Of a stretch of 51,454 bases of DNA, positions 9,139 through 15,460 are shown in pieces (position 1 is the first letter of the stretch; the number at the start of each line of letters is the position of its first letter). Origin of the DNA: a virus; the IMG/VR virus record IMGVR_UViG_3300034788_000438, positions 1 to 51,454 of that record; one strand, given 5' to 3'. The position numbers and the translations under genes are program-made. The notes beneath the pieces are model-generated. The model saw nothing but the letters and a program-made list of their open reading frames with translations. It was not told where the DNA came from and searched no databases.

Positions 9139-11517
9139 ATGGCGTATAATCCCGATGGATTGAGTCTAAACGTAGACGGATTGTCTAGCCAGAGTTCACA
9201 GACCTGGCTTCTCGATGGAACCGACAGCATTACGGCGGCGCTCGCTGACGGCTACATTGATGATGCTGCGAAGCGCGGTGTGCGCGTTGGCGATGTTGTC
9301 CGCCATCGGCAGTGGACGGAGTTTGTTGATCAATTTGATAAGACGCCTCCCATTTTATCCGACACGATCACCAGTGTTTCAGCTATCAACGAAAACGGCG
9401 CAGCCACACTTATTGAGGCGACATCAAGTCCAATTTCTTGGCCAAATCGCGGCGATCTTTCAGGAGATTTGCAAGCGGGTTTAGTCCTCCCTGATGGAGC
9501 GTTAATGTCGGACGGGACTGTCTTCTATATCTACGAGTCGGGCGCAACTGCTATTGCGGATATGCCTAACGCACTCCCATTTGGGGTGACAAAGCCAAAT
9601 CACTTTGCTGAGAATACGGCTCCTGGATCAACGCCAATGCTTGCAGCGTTTCAATCTGCGACCAATTACGAGATTGAGAAGGTTGGCGCTGCTGTTGGTT
9701 ACTTTGGCAGGCCATCCCCTGTAGTTGAGTTTATTGGAAGTCAATCGTATTATATTGAGGGGGCTTTTTCTGCTGAAAGAGACGCTAGAAGCCTTAAGCT
9801 TCGCGGCCATGGGTGCCGATTGGTTACTGACTTCAATGGGCCTCTACTCAGCTTTGGGGATGCTGATGTTTTTACGGCAGACGCTGCGGGAACAGTTGCA
9901 ACATATGGTATCCACGTTGTTGGGTTTAAGTTTGTAAACACAAACCTTACAGCGGCAAGCTCCATTGCGATCCGTCTGGGTCGGTGCTGGAACGCTGTCA
10001 TTGATGACAACGTGTTTTATGATTTTTGGCTAGATGTTGACTGCCATGGCGTGGGGCATTCTTGGATTGAGAGAAACCAAGGCTTTCTGCGTGACAGGAC
10101 GGCCACAAAGCAGGCGTTCGCTCGCTTCCAAGGTGTGTATGCTTCAGACAATGATAAAATTGATGGGACGGGCATTCACTTTAACCACAATGAAATATCG
10201 GGGCTTCCAGCGGATAGCACTGCGCAGGCAAACTTTATTGAGATTAAATCTGTGGACGGGTTCTACTTTGCCCAAAACCACGCACAGCACATCAATTGTT
10301 TCTTGCGAGTTGAGCCAGCTGGGTCTGCGGATAACTACAAAAACAACCGGACATTCGACATCATCTCAAATGGTGGCAACTATGCGGATAACCCAGGCGG
10401 GAATCAAGTCCGCATCATTGGTACGGTTGCATATACCGGAGGGGGCGGGCGTCAAAACGGCCTTTATAAAAACGTCAAGCTAGACAGAAGCGATTGGATT
10501 AGGGGGGCGGGTGTAGCGCAATCGGGGGCCACGGTTAACGTCACGGATGGGGGAGGTTATGCGGATCAATTTGGCGGTCTGACCGGAATTGAATTGCGCG
10601 GACACTTTGACCAGCACACCGGCACGCCTATCTCCGTTCTTGGAGCGAACAGTGGGCGGCTGGAGTGTATAGGCCTTGAGATTGAGGCCCGCTTCTCTTC
10701 TGCCCGCAGCGGAAGTGGTGGCGGCTCAGGATGCGCATTTGTAGAGGCAAATTCCGTGTTTATCCATGACTGCATTGTCGGGGCTGAGGACAACGCGCCA
10801 GACTATGTATTCACGCTGAACCTCAGCAGCACGGGCGCAGACGCAGCGGTGACAATCACGGGCAATGACTATTCAAAGTCCACTTATGCGATTGCGCCGC
10901 ATAACATTAGCGCCCCTCTTGAGACGAGCGTCAGCGTATATGGCAACATCTCAAAAGCGGGCGCTGGGCGAATTATCAAAGAAGAGTTCCGCATCCTTGC
11001 TGATCAAGGGGAGGTTGCTATTCCTTGGACTTACTCTTTCCCAGGCAACGAAACTGGGATTGATGTGAAGATCCGAGCCCTTGGCCAGTCCCACCCGACG
11101 CAAGGCTTACAAGACAGAACCACTGGCTCCGAGGCTGCGGGAACGTTTTATCGCAACGCTGCGGCGGCAACATCCAACATCGGGGGCTTTGGGTCTCAAA
11201 TTTACCTGAACACAAACATCGGCACCAATGACGCGCCCGTCTGGCCTGTTCTCATGACCGGAGATGCATGGCCAACAACAACCGCCGTTAACGCGGGGGA
11301 TGTGTACGTGGCAGGCGGCAATGTGTATCTTGTGATTGTGGGCGGCACCACTGGCGCAAGTCAACCTACCCACACCAACGGCTTCGCAAGCACAGGCACT
11401 GAAACATCTGCATATGTGGGGGCTGAAAGCGTGAACACGATTAGCGCGGTTCTAGGTGGCAACACCTCGACCCGCATGTATTGGACGGGCGAAGTTGAGA
11501 TTCTGCAAGCCCGATAA
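9139..11517 (+). CDS. second tail spike, probable beta-helix, set A
   Basis: A 792-residue virion adhesin-type protein. The N-terminal ~60 residues include DGYIDDAAKRGVRVGDVV, a short tail-binding style module; GAVVGYFGRPS-like and IEGAFSAERDARSL segments lead into a long Asn/Gly/Asp-rich region (about 200-600) consistent with a right-handed beta-helix. The C-terminal ~150 residues (GDVYVAGGNVYLVIVGGTTG) look like a carbohydrate-binding or trimerisation domain seen at fibre ends. Two spikes in tandem suggest a branched adsorption apparatus. It has its own ribosome site (AAAGGAG) and an 86-base leader, and is followed by the lysis genes. No enzyme active site can be assigned. Confidence 0.65.
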   Translation: MAYNPDGLSLNVDGLSSQSSQTWLLDGTDSITAALADGYIDDAAKRGVRVGDVVRHRQWTEFVDQFDKTPPILSDTITSVSAINENGAATLIEATSSPISWPNRGDLSGDLQAGLVLPDGALMSDGTVFYIYESGATAIADMPNALPFGVTKPNHFAENTAPGSTPMLAAFQSATNYEIEKVGAAVGYFGRPSPVVEFIGSQSYYIEGAFSAERDARSLKLRGHGCRLVTDFNGPLLSFGDADVFTADAAGTVATYGIHVVGFKFVNTNLTAASSIAIRLGRCWNAVIDDNVFYDFWLDVDCHGVGHSWIERNQGFLRDRTATKQAFARFQGVYASDNDKIDGTGIHFNHNEISGLPADSTAQANFIEIKSVDGFYFAQNHAQHINCFLRVEPAGSADNYKNNRTFDIISNGGNYADNPGGNQVRIIGTVAYTGGGGRQNGLYKNVKLDRSDWIRGAGVAQSGATVNVTDGGGYADQFGGLTGIELRGHFDQHTGTPISVLGANSGRLECIGLEIEARFSSARSGSGGGSGCAFVEANSVFIHDCIVGAEDNAPDYVFTLNLSSTGADAAVTITGNDYSKSTYAIAPHNISAPLETSVSVYGNISKAGAGRIIKEEFRILADQGEVAIPWTYSFPGNETGIDVKIRALGQSHPTQGLQDRTTGSEAAGTFYRNAAAATSNIGGFGSQIYLNTNIGTNDAPVWPVLMTGDAWPTTTAVNAGDVYVAGGNVYLVIVGGTTGASQPTHTNGFASTGTETSAYVGAESVNTISAVLGGNTSTRMYWTGEVEILQAR

Positions 11518-11549
11518 CGACAAAGCAACACATGGGAGAAAGGTAAACC

Positions 11550-11573
11550 ATGACTGCGCTAGGTGTGAAATGA
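11550..11573 (+). CDS. seven-codon leader MTALGVK coupled to the first lysis gene
   Basis: ATG at 11550 follows a good ribosome site (GGGAGAAAGG at about 11534-11543). It reads M-T-A-L-G-V-K and ends at a TGA that overlaps the ATG of the membrane-protein gene as ATGA. At the other end of the window the same junction is preceded by an open frame that also ends in LGVK (stop at 51296-51298), so the coupled end is conserved. It may be a translational leader or the remnant of a longer gene replaced by the set A spike. Confidence 0.35.
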   Translation: MTALGVK

Positions 11574-11992
11574 TAAGGCAAATTCTAAAAACTTTGACCA
11601 CACCTAGCAGTTATGATGGGGACTGGTTTGCATACGCTAAAAGCCAAATTTCACATACAAGCATCGGCGTCTTTCTTGTGGCTTTGATTAGCTATGGTGC
11701 CTTTATGGTTGACGGCGAAATCCCCTACAAGATGCACGTGTTTTTTGTCATTGCCTTTATTTATGCGTCAAAGGAGATATTCCTAGACAAGTGGAATGGC
11801 TTTGACACCGTGGAAGATTTTATGTTTGTGGTGGTCTACGGTACAGGTGGAACGCTTTACTCGTTTACAGAAAGACAAGCTGGCCTTTCAGAAGTGGTGT
11901 TTGACTTGGAGAAGTCAGCCCCGTTTTTTGCTGTGTGTTGTGTGCATTTGCTGGCAGGGGTTTTATACCGTTTGAAGGAATCGACAAAATGA
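11570..11992 (+). CDS. polytopic membrane protein of the lysis cassette
   Basis: A 140-residue protein with about four hydrophobic segments (roughly 31-48, 55-70, 83-98 and 115-134), so probably an inner-membrane protein. I do not recognise the family. Its place immediately before a small holin-like gene, with ATGA overlap on both sides (leader stop and next start), suggests a lysis function such as a holin, antiholin or pinholin partner. The start chosen is ATG 11570; longer readings upstream run inside the tail spike gene in another frame. A nearly identical 5' part of this gene reappears at 51295-51454. Confidence 0.6.
   Translation: MIRQILKTLTTPSSYDGDWFAYAKSQISHTSIGVFLVALISYGAFMVDGEIPYKMHVFFVIAFIYASKEIFLDKWNGFDTVEDFMFVVVYGTGGTLYSFTERQAGLSEVVFDLEKSAPFFAVCCVHLLAGVLYRLKESTK
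11603..11729 (+). repeat. internal copy of the 127-base terminal repeat
   Basis: These 127 bases are identical to the last 127 bases of the window (51328-51454). Immediately to the left the match breaks (A at 11602 against G at 51327), with several more differences back to about 11575. It lies inside the lysis membrane-protein gene. An exact repeat of this length at a contig end suggests a k-mer overlap from assembly rather than a biological repeat. Confidence 0.9.
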
Positions 11993-12216
11993 CAAACTCC
12001 TATGTTGAACCTGCAATAAAAGGCGCGGGCGTTACTAGCGCTTCAATGCTTGGGGCTGGTTGGGTTTGGTCGATTGACTGGATTGCGCTTATCGGCTGTG
12101 CAATCCTTGTGCTAACGTTTGTTATGAATTTCATTTTTCGGCGTCGTGACGACAAGCGGAAACAGGAAATCCATGACTTGGCTATGGCTAAGGCGCGAAA
12201 GGAGTTGGATTTATAA
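11989..12216 (+). CDS. small holin-like protein
   Basis: A 75-residue protein with a polar N terminus, one clear hydrophobic segment (about residues 30-50, IDWIALIGCAILVLTFVMNF) and a strongly charged tail (RRRDDKRKQEIHDLAMAKAR). Size and layout fit small phage holins such as T7 gp17.5, which form membrane lesions timed for lysis. It overlaps the previous stop (ATGA) and shares its stop base with the next start (TAATG). Its position before the amidase and spanin genes supports the call; no family-defining motif is visible. Confidence 0.65.
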   Translation: MTNSYVEPAIKGAGVTSASMLGAGWVWSIDWIALIGCAILVLTFVMNFIFRRRDDKRKQEIHDLAMAKARKELDL

Positions 12217-12380
12217 TGCAGTTTCAAAACAAGATTAAGGCGGCAATCAAAGAGCTTGAGACCGCGCACCCGCGCAGCTTTCAGCGCGAGCAAATCAAGG
12301 CTATGCTTGATCAGGCGGCGCAATGGGAGAAAGCCCTGCGCGACGGATTGCCGGTTGACGAAATCAAGGAGGTCGCATGA
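12216..12380 (+). CDS. 54-residue charged helical protein of the lysis operon
   Basis: This short frame starts at the TAATG junction with the holin-like gene and ends with ATGA overlap to the amidase, so it is translationally coupled on both sides. The product (MQFQNKIKAAIKELETAHPR...) is charged and helical with no membrane segment. I do not recognise it. Coupling to holin and amidase suggests a lysis accessory or an enzyme-control role, but that is inference from position only. Confidence 0.6.
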   Translation: MQFQNKIKAAIKELETAHPRSFQREQIKAMLDQAAQWEKALRDGLPVDEIKEVA

Positions 12381-13027
12381 GACACCTGACAGAAATTATT
12401 ATTCATTGCAGCGCCACCCGCGACGACTGGATGCAAGGCCAATCGACTGAGGCAAAGGTTGCGGAAATCAAGCGCTGGCACATGGATGACAACGGATGGT
12501 CTGACATTGGCTATCACTGGATCATTGACCGTGACGGCACTGTTGCCGCAGGCCGCACCATGGAGCGCGACGGGGCGCACGTCAAAGGCCACAACAAAGG
12601 CACGGTAGGCGTTTGCCTTCTGGGTGGCTTTGGGTCTTCTGAGAATGATAGCCCGTATGACCACTACACCGCCGAGCAAATGGCCTCTTTGCGCAAGCTA
12701 ATCGGCAAGCTGCAGTTTGAATACCAGAGCATCACCAAGGTGACGGGACACAACCAATATGCAGCCAAAGCCTGCCCTGGCTTTCAGGTCAAACCGTGGC
12801 TGAATGAAAGCAAACCCAAGACCGACAAGGTGCTTGAGAGCGGAACCAACAAGGCGGCAATCGGCGCGGCGGCAACAACCGTGTGCAGTCAAACCGTCCC
12901 TGCGCTGGTGACTGACAACGCATTTGCGCAGAACGTCATCACGGTTGGTTTGGTTGGCGCTGGCCTGATGTGCCTTGGCTACATTCTTTATAGCCGGATC
13001 AAAAAGCAAAAGCGGGGGATCTTGTAG
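12377..13027 (+). CDS. N-acetylmuramoyl-L-alanine amidase (T7-lysozyme type) with C-terminal membrane segment
   Basis: A 216-residue endolysin that should cleave the amide bond between MurNAc and the peptide stem. The amidase_2 domain (about residues 4-140) keeps the T7 lysozyme site: zinc ligands H10 (IIIHCSAT), H125 (VTGHNQY) and C133 (KACPGF), with Y46 (GYHWIID) and K131 matching catalytic Y46 and K128 of T7. The extra C-terminal ~70 residues hold a hydrophobic segment at about 185-205 (VGLVGAGLMCLGYILY) followed by a basic tail. T7 lysozyme lacks this, so a membrane-tethered endolysin is likely. T7 lysozyme also inhibits the phage RNA polymerase; no such polymerase is present here. Confidence 0.9.
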   Translation: MRHLTEIIIHCSATRDDWMQGQSTEAKVAEIKRWHMDDNGWSDIGYHWIIDRDGTVAAGRTMERDGAHVKGHNKGTVGVCLLGGFGSSENDSPYDHYTAEQMASLRKLIGKLQFEYQSITKVTGHNQYAAKACPGFQVKPWLNESKPKTDKVLESGTNKAAIGAAATTVCSQTVPALVTDNAFAQNVITVGLVGAGLMCLGYILYSRIKKQKRGIL

Positions 13028-13293
13028 TGGGCCTCTTTGCAATTCGATACATTCCCGCCGCTCTGCTGCTTGCTGGGGTCGCGTGGGTGTGCTTCTGGGT
13101 GTTCGGGCTGGTGAACGCTAACGCCGCCCTAGAGGCCCGCGTAGCGGCGCTGCACAACGACTTGATGACATGCGGTGCGCGCTTATCAAACATAACAGAG
13201 GACATGCAAAGCGATGCGACTGTTAATGACCCTAACGATTTTGACGTTCCCCCTCATTGGCTGCGGACAGAAGGAACCGACGCCGGTAATTGA
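13027..13293 (+). CDS. i-spanin-like (Rz) protein
   Basis: An 88-residue protein starting at GTG (overlapping the amidase TAG by one base). It has one N-terminal membrane segment (about residues 8-29) and then a short coiled-coil-like stretch (NANAALEARVAALHNDLMT). Inner-membrane spanins of this type join an outer-membrane lipoprotein to fuse the two membranes in the last lysis step. The lipoprotein gene overlaps its 3' third in another frame, a typical Rz/Rz1 arrangement. The periplasmic part is shorter than in lambda Rz. Confidence 0.7.
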   Translation: MGLFAIRYIPAALLLAGVAWVCFWVFGLVNANAALEARVAALHNDLMTCGARLSNITEDMQSDATVNDPNDFDVPPHWLRTEGTDAGN

Positions 13294-13456
13294 GGAGGCG
13301 CTATTTTGCGATGTTGAAGAGCCTCGCAAATTCTCCCAAGCTGAGATTGACTGGCGATCTGCTAACGCCCCATGGAACCTTGCGCGCGACTACCGCACCA
13401 ACCTGACATGGGATCGTGAATGCGCTGACAAGGTGCGTCAATCCGCCGCAGGGTAG
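13214..13456 (+). CDS. o-spanin-like (Rz1) lipoprotein
   Basis: An 80-residue protein with a signal peptide and lipobox LIGC, so that C17 would be the lipidated first residue of the mature protein (CGQKEPTPVIEEALFCDVEE). It is encoded in a different frame starting inside the i-spanin gene at 13214 and extends 163 bases past it. Two further cysteines (in ALFCDV and RECADK) could form a disulfide. The nested spanin architecture plus lipobox makes an outer-membrane spanin subunit likely. Confidence 0.75.
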   Translation: MRLLMTLTILTFPLIGCGQKEPTPVIEEALFCDVEEPRKFSQAEIDWRSANAPWNLARDYRTNLTWDRECADKVRQSAAG

Positions 13457-13458
13457 TG

Positions 13459-13487
13459 TTTACCCTACCTTCTCCTTTCTGTGTTAC
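13459..13487 (+). promoter_or_regulatory. possible promoter before the secreted-protein gene
   Basis: TTTACC (13459-13464), a 17-base spacer and TGTTAC (13482-13487) resemble a weak sigma70 promoter. It lies in the 60-base gap before 13517. The gap also contains two TGTTACA-type repeats, and a strong ribosome site (AAAGGAGG) precedes the start. Confidence 0.3.
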
Positions 13488-13516
13488 ACTGGTGTTACAT
13501 GAAAAGGAGGTAGACT

Positions 13517-13813
13517 ATGAAGGGACTGCTGCTTACTGCGATTATCACACTGACCGGAACGACTGCGCTTTCTCAGCAAATCAACTGCGCGCCAGCCTTC
13601 CACATTATGATTCAGCTAGACAGCCGTTATCAGGAAAGCGTGCGCGACACACAGGACCGTGACGGGGTTATTCTGGAGATGTGGGCAAACTCTGAAAATG
13701 GAACATGGACATTTACGGCGCGCGATGGCAGCGGCGCTATGTGCGTGTTAGGCCATGGCAAGGACTACCACGGCCAAACTGTTAGTGACATGATTTTAGG
13801 GGTGGAGGCTTAG
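13517..13813 (+). CDS. small secreted protein of unknown function
   Basis: A 98-residue protein with a clear signal peptide (about residues 1-19, cleavage likely after ALS). The mature part has two cysteines (NCAPAF and AMCVLGHG) that could pair in the periplasm, and a compact beta-like end. The ribosome site is AAAGGAGG, seven bases before ATG. The gene sits right after the spanins and is the last plus-strand gene before the convergent minus operon; the two stop codons overlap. I do not recognise it. Envelope modification or superinfection exclusion is possible but not shown. Confidence 0.6.
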   Translation: MKGLLLTAIITLTGTTALSQQINCAPAFHIMIQLDSRYQESVRDTQDRDGVILEMWANSENGTWTFTARDGSGAMCVLGHGKDYHGQTVSDMILGVEA

Positions 13814-13965
13814 GCCTCATTTTTCACCGGCTCACCCGTAAACGTCTGCTCCCCTACCCGAATGCGCACTTGGCCGTTGGGGTAGGTGTGTTCCACTGGA
13901 CCCTGTACGTGTGAGTATGGGGTGATTTGAATGGTTGCGATTTTCATGTCTGGTGTGTTTGTCAT
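13810..13965 (-). CDS. 51-residue unknown protein, end of the leftward early operon
   Basis: The start at 13965 is chosen because GGAAAGAGG lies just upstream; a longer TTG-started reading to 14061 lacks a ribosome site. The product (MTNTPDMKIATIQITPYSHV...) is beta-rich, ends in GEQTFTGEPVKNEA and has no membrane segment. Its stop overlaps the stop of the plus-strand gene at 13813. Unknown family. Confidence 0.5.
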   Translation of the reverse strand: MTNTPDMKIATIQITPYSHVQGPVEHTYPNGQVRIRVGEQTFTGEPVKNEA

Positions 13966-13979
13966 GCCTCTTTCCTTAT

Positions 13980-14129
13980 CTATGCGACCAGCACCGCGCA
14001 AAATTCCCGTGATGGTTGGTGCTGGCCGCTCCCGTGAGTGGGATAGGGTTTTAGAAAACAAGGGCGGTGTGACATTGCCATTTGGCGCGGCTCTGTCTGT
14101 TCCTGGGGGAAGCCCAACCAGAGCGACAT
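13980..14129 (-). CDS. possible 49-residue protein
   Basis: An ATG at 14129 follows a good ribosome site (AAAGGAGA, spacing about 6). The frame MSLWLGFPQEQTEPRQMAMS... runs to a TAG at 13980-13982, just before the next minus gene. The composition is unusual (Pro, Gln and His rich) and I do not recognise it. One arm of a 19-base inverted repeat lies upstream of the start and the other inside the frame, so the segment may instead be a structured regulatory RNA. Confidence 0.35.
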   Translation of the reverse strand: MSLWLGFPQEQTEPRQMAMSHRPCFLKPYPTHGSGQHQPSREFCAVLVA

Positions 14130-14176
14130 CCGGGGTCTCCTTTCGTTTGCGCTCATTCCCTTGTTTTCAAAAGCCC
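14046..14176. repeat. 19-base imperfect inverted repeat
   Basis: The arms are 14046-14064 (GGGTTTTAGAAAACAAGGG) and 14158-14176 (CCCTTGTTTTCAAAAGCCC). They match at 17 of 19 positions, including a perfect 11-base core (GAAAACAAGGG). They enclose 93 bases that contain the start of the 49-codon minus frame. The right arm overlaps the next hairpin by three bases, so the two structures would compete. Confidence 0.6.
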
Positions 14177-14211
14177 CGCGCCGCTGTGTGGGAGGAGAGT
14201 GCGGCGCGGGG
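14174..14211 (-). terminator. strong GC hairpin, possible leftward terminator or processing site
   Basis: CCCCGCGCCGC (14174-14184) pairs perfectly over 11 bases with GCGGCGCGGGG (14201-14211) around a 16-base loop. Read leftward it is followed by CTTTTG, a short T run, so it may end or stabilise the leftward early transcript after the hexamer-repeat gene. On the plus strand no T run follows. Confidence 0.5.
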
Positions 14212-14243
14212 TGGCGGCTAGTCTGATGTGCCGCCGGTGTTGC

Positions 14244-14429
14244 TTATGACCGCGACAGCGACCGCGACAGCGACCACGACCGCGACCACGACCACGACCG
14301 CGACAGCGACCACGACCGCGACAGCGACCACGACCGCGACCACGACAGCGACCACGACAGCGACCACGACCGCGACCGTGACCGCGACCACGACCGATTA
14401 TAACCCTCTGTCAGAATCGCCGCGTTCAT
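14244..14429 (-). CDS. X-Ser dipeptide repeat protein encoded by a hexamer repeat
   Basis: The ATG at 14429 overlaps the stop of the DUF gene (ATGA), so the frame is coupled to it. After an ordinary start (MNAAILTEGYN) the remaining 50 residues are 25 X-Ser dipeptides with X = Arg, Trp or Leu. They are encoded by repeated six-base units of the type [C/T][G/T]G-TCG. A plus-strand Thr/Ala-repeat reading over the same bases has no ribosome site or coupling. The plus-strand module at 25038-25674 has the same arrangement with a Gly-X repeat. Function unknown; the product would be strongly basic, aromatic and probably disordered. Confidence 0.5.
   Translation of the reverse strand: MNAAILTEGYNRSWSRSRSRSWSLSWSLSWSRSWSLSRSWSLSRSWSWSRSWSLSRSLSRS
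14247..14396. repeat. six-base tandem repeat (GACNNC type)
   Basis: About 25 tandem six-base units of GACCGC, GACAGC and GACCAC (plus-strand reading), with single-base variation at fixed positions. It is a microsatellite inside the X-Ser repeat gene and is expected to change length by slippage or recombination. Confidence 0.9.
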
Positions 14430-14767
14430 TTCTGCACCCGATATGTTTTGCCATGCTCAACAGCATCGATAATGGCACCGCGACCAATGATTACCCGACC
14501 CTCTGGAAATGGCTCAATCTCTTTGGGGTCAGCTTTTTCCGTTAGCATGTCGTGAAAACGGCCTGTGTCTGCAATCCATGCAGCGTCTTCCAAGACTATT
14601 TCTTGCGGGGTTACGGACACAACGCGGCCAACGTCAATCATGGTCACGGTGCGGATCAGGTAGATTTTTCCAATCTCCCAAGCGCTGTTGTCCTGCTTTG
14701 GCGCAGATCCAAACATTGCCGCTAGTTCCTTGGCTTCTCCGATAGTCATGCTGTCAAGTTTGCTCAT
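14426..14767 (-). CDS. DUF6948-like protein, copy 1
   Basis: A 113-residue protein whose layout matches the 124-residue protein at 25038-25412. Both begin with a short motif (GEAKELAAMFGSA here, GDLKKIAAMFSGS there). Both continue with a beta-rich part reading as 'I(V)L-R-(T/C)...AG/DVGRV' and a middle Trp/Arg region. I recall this family as DUF6948 in other phages, where it also precedes a Gly-X repeat gene. Function is unknown. The start follows AGGAGAGA. A TGCGACA box lies 66 bases upstream, and the stop overlaps the start of the repeat gene. Confidence 0.55.
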   Translation of the reverse strand: MSKLDSMTIGEAKELAAMFGSAPKQDNSAWEIGKIYLIRTVTMIDVGRVVSVTPQEIVLEDAAWIADTGRFHDMLTEKADPKEIEPFPEGRVIIGRGAIIDAVEHGKTYRVQK

Positions 14768-14826
14768 CTCATTCTCTCCTTGTTACTCTCTCACCCTAAC
14801 CCACACTGTAGGGGTGGGGGGATTGG

Positions 14827-15090
14827 TCATTTTGTCGCAGGTGCGTCGTCTTTATACATATACTCAACTAAAAACTGATCACCTCCGCATAGCATCACTT
14901 GCAAAACAACAATCTCCTGAGCATTCCAGTCAGAAGATATTTTCGGCTTAGTCGTCGAAAATATCCGTTCAGCCAGTTCGGAATTCATGTGAAAGCGAAC
15001 AAATCTGCTTTCCTCGCAACTTTTCACAATAGTTCCAGCAACTGAGTTAAACGAAATGCTTTGATTGTTCCTAACGTTGGCGTCAAACAT
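14827..15090 (-). CDS. 87-residue unknown protein
   Basis: The start at 15090 overlaps the end of the Ref-type nuclease gene. The sequence (MFDANVRNNQSISFNSVAGT...) is a mixed alpha/beta soluble protein with two cysteines (KSCEES, MLCGGD) and no membrane segment. Its last codons (GCG ACA AAA) form the TGCGACA box of the downstream module. I do not recognise the family. Confidence 0.55.
   Translation of the reverse strand: MFDANVRNNQSISFNSVAGTIVKSCEESRFVRFHMNSELAERIFSTTKPKISSDWNAQEIVVLQVMLCGGDQFLVEYMYKDDAPATK
14833..14839 (-). promoter_or_regulatory. TGCGACA box upstream of DUF copy 1
   Basis: The minus strand reads TGCGACA, then AAATGACC and a C-rich run (CCCCCCACCCC) before the start at 14767, 66 bases away. 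The same box and a C-rich run precede 17141 and 22055 in the direction of transcription. It probably marks an early promoter or regulator site. Confidence 0.45.
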
Positions 15091-15460
15091 CCCTCACTTC
15101 TCCTAATATCTGCAATTGCGTTTGATCGATGTATTCCCAGTCAGGCCCGTGCAGCGCAACCCAGCTTGCCTTTCCGTTATGTATGGCTTCCGGTCCATCC
15201 TGGTGGTGCTTCTTGCACAGAGGAATCGCATCCCAATCGCTTGACTTGCGCGCGCCAAACCTATCACAAATGACGTGGTGCGCGTCTGATGGCGGTGGAG
15301 CGCCACACACAGCGCAGGGAAGGTGTTTGACCGCCTGCAGGTATGCCGTGGCCGCCTTGCCTTCGTCACTGGCGCGGTATGCCTTGCGCTTGTCGCTGCG
15401 TTGCTTCATGCGAGTTTTGGCGCGCAGCGGCTTGCCTCGTTTTAGTGGGGTGCGTTTCAT
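15083..15460 (-). CDS. HNH nuclease of the Ref (RecA-dependent nuclease) type
   Basis: A 125-residue protein starting MKRTPLKRGKPLRAKTRM, the basic start common to the phage Ref family. CxxC (C49, C52), HH (61-62), and C82 with HH (85-86) in PLCKKHHQDGPEAIH form the zinc and HNH site. P1 Ref cuts DNA at RecA-formed displacement loops and raises recombination. The start at 15460 is coupled by ATGA to the gene before it; a longer reading adds ten residues and lacks a ribosome site. Together with NinB and an annealing protein it forms a recombination cassette. Confidence 0.7.
   Translation of the reverse strand: MKRTPLKRGKPLRAKTRMKQRSDKRKAYRASDEGKAATAYLQAVKHLPCAVCGAPPPSDAHHVICDRFGARKSSDWDAIPLCKKHHQDGPEAIHNGKASWVALHGPDWEYIDQTQLQILGEVRDV

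Noticed and set aside
13931-14221. 96-codon plus-strand frame over the inverted-repeat region, faintly like small phage regulators
   Set aside because: No ribosome site, and it lies opposite minus frames with good ribosome sites. The resemblance is too weak to support.
14228-14545. Plus-strand Thr/Ala repeat frame over the hexamer repeat
   Set aside because: The minus-strand frame is coupled by ATGA to the DUF gene and follows the operon. The plus frame has no ribosome site and runs into the DUF gene.
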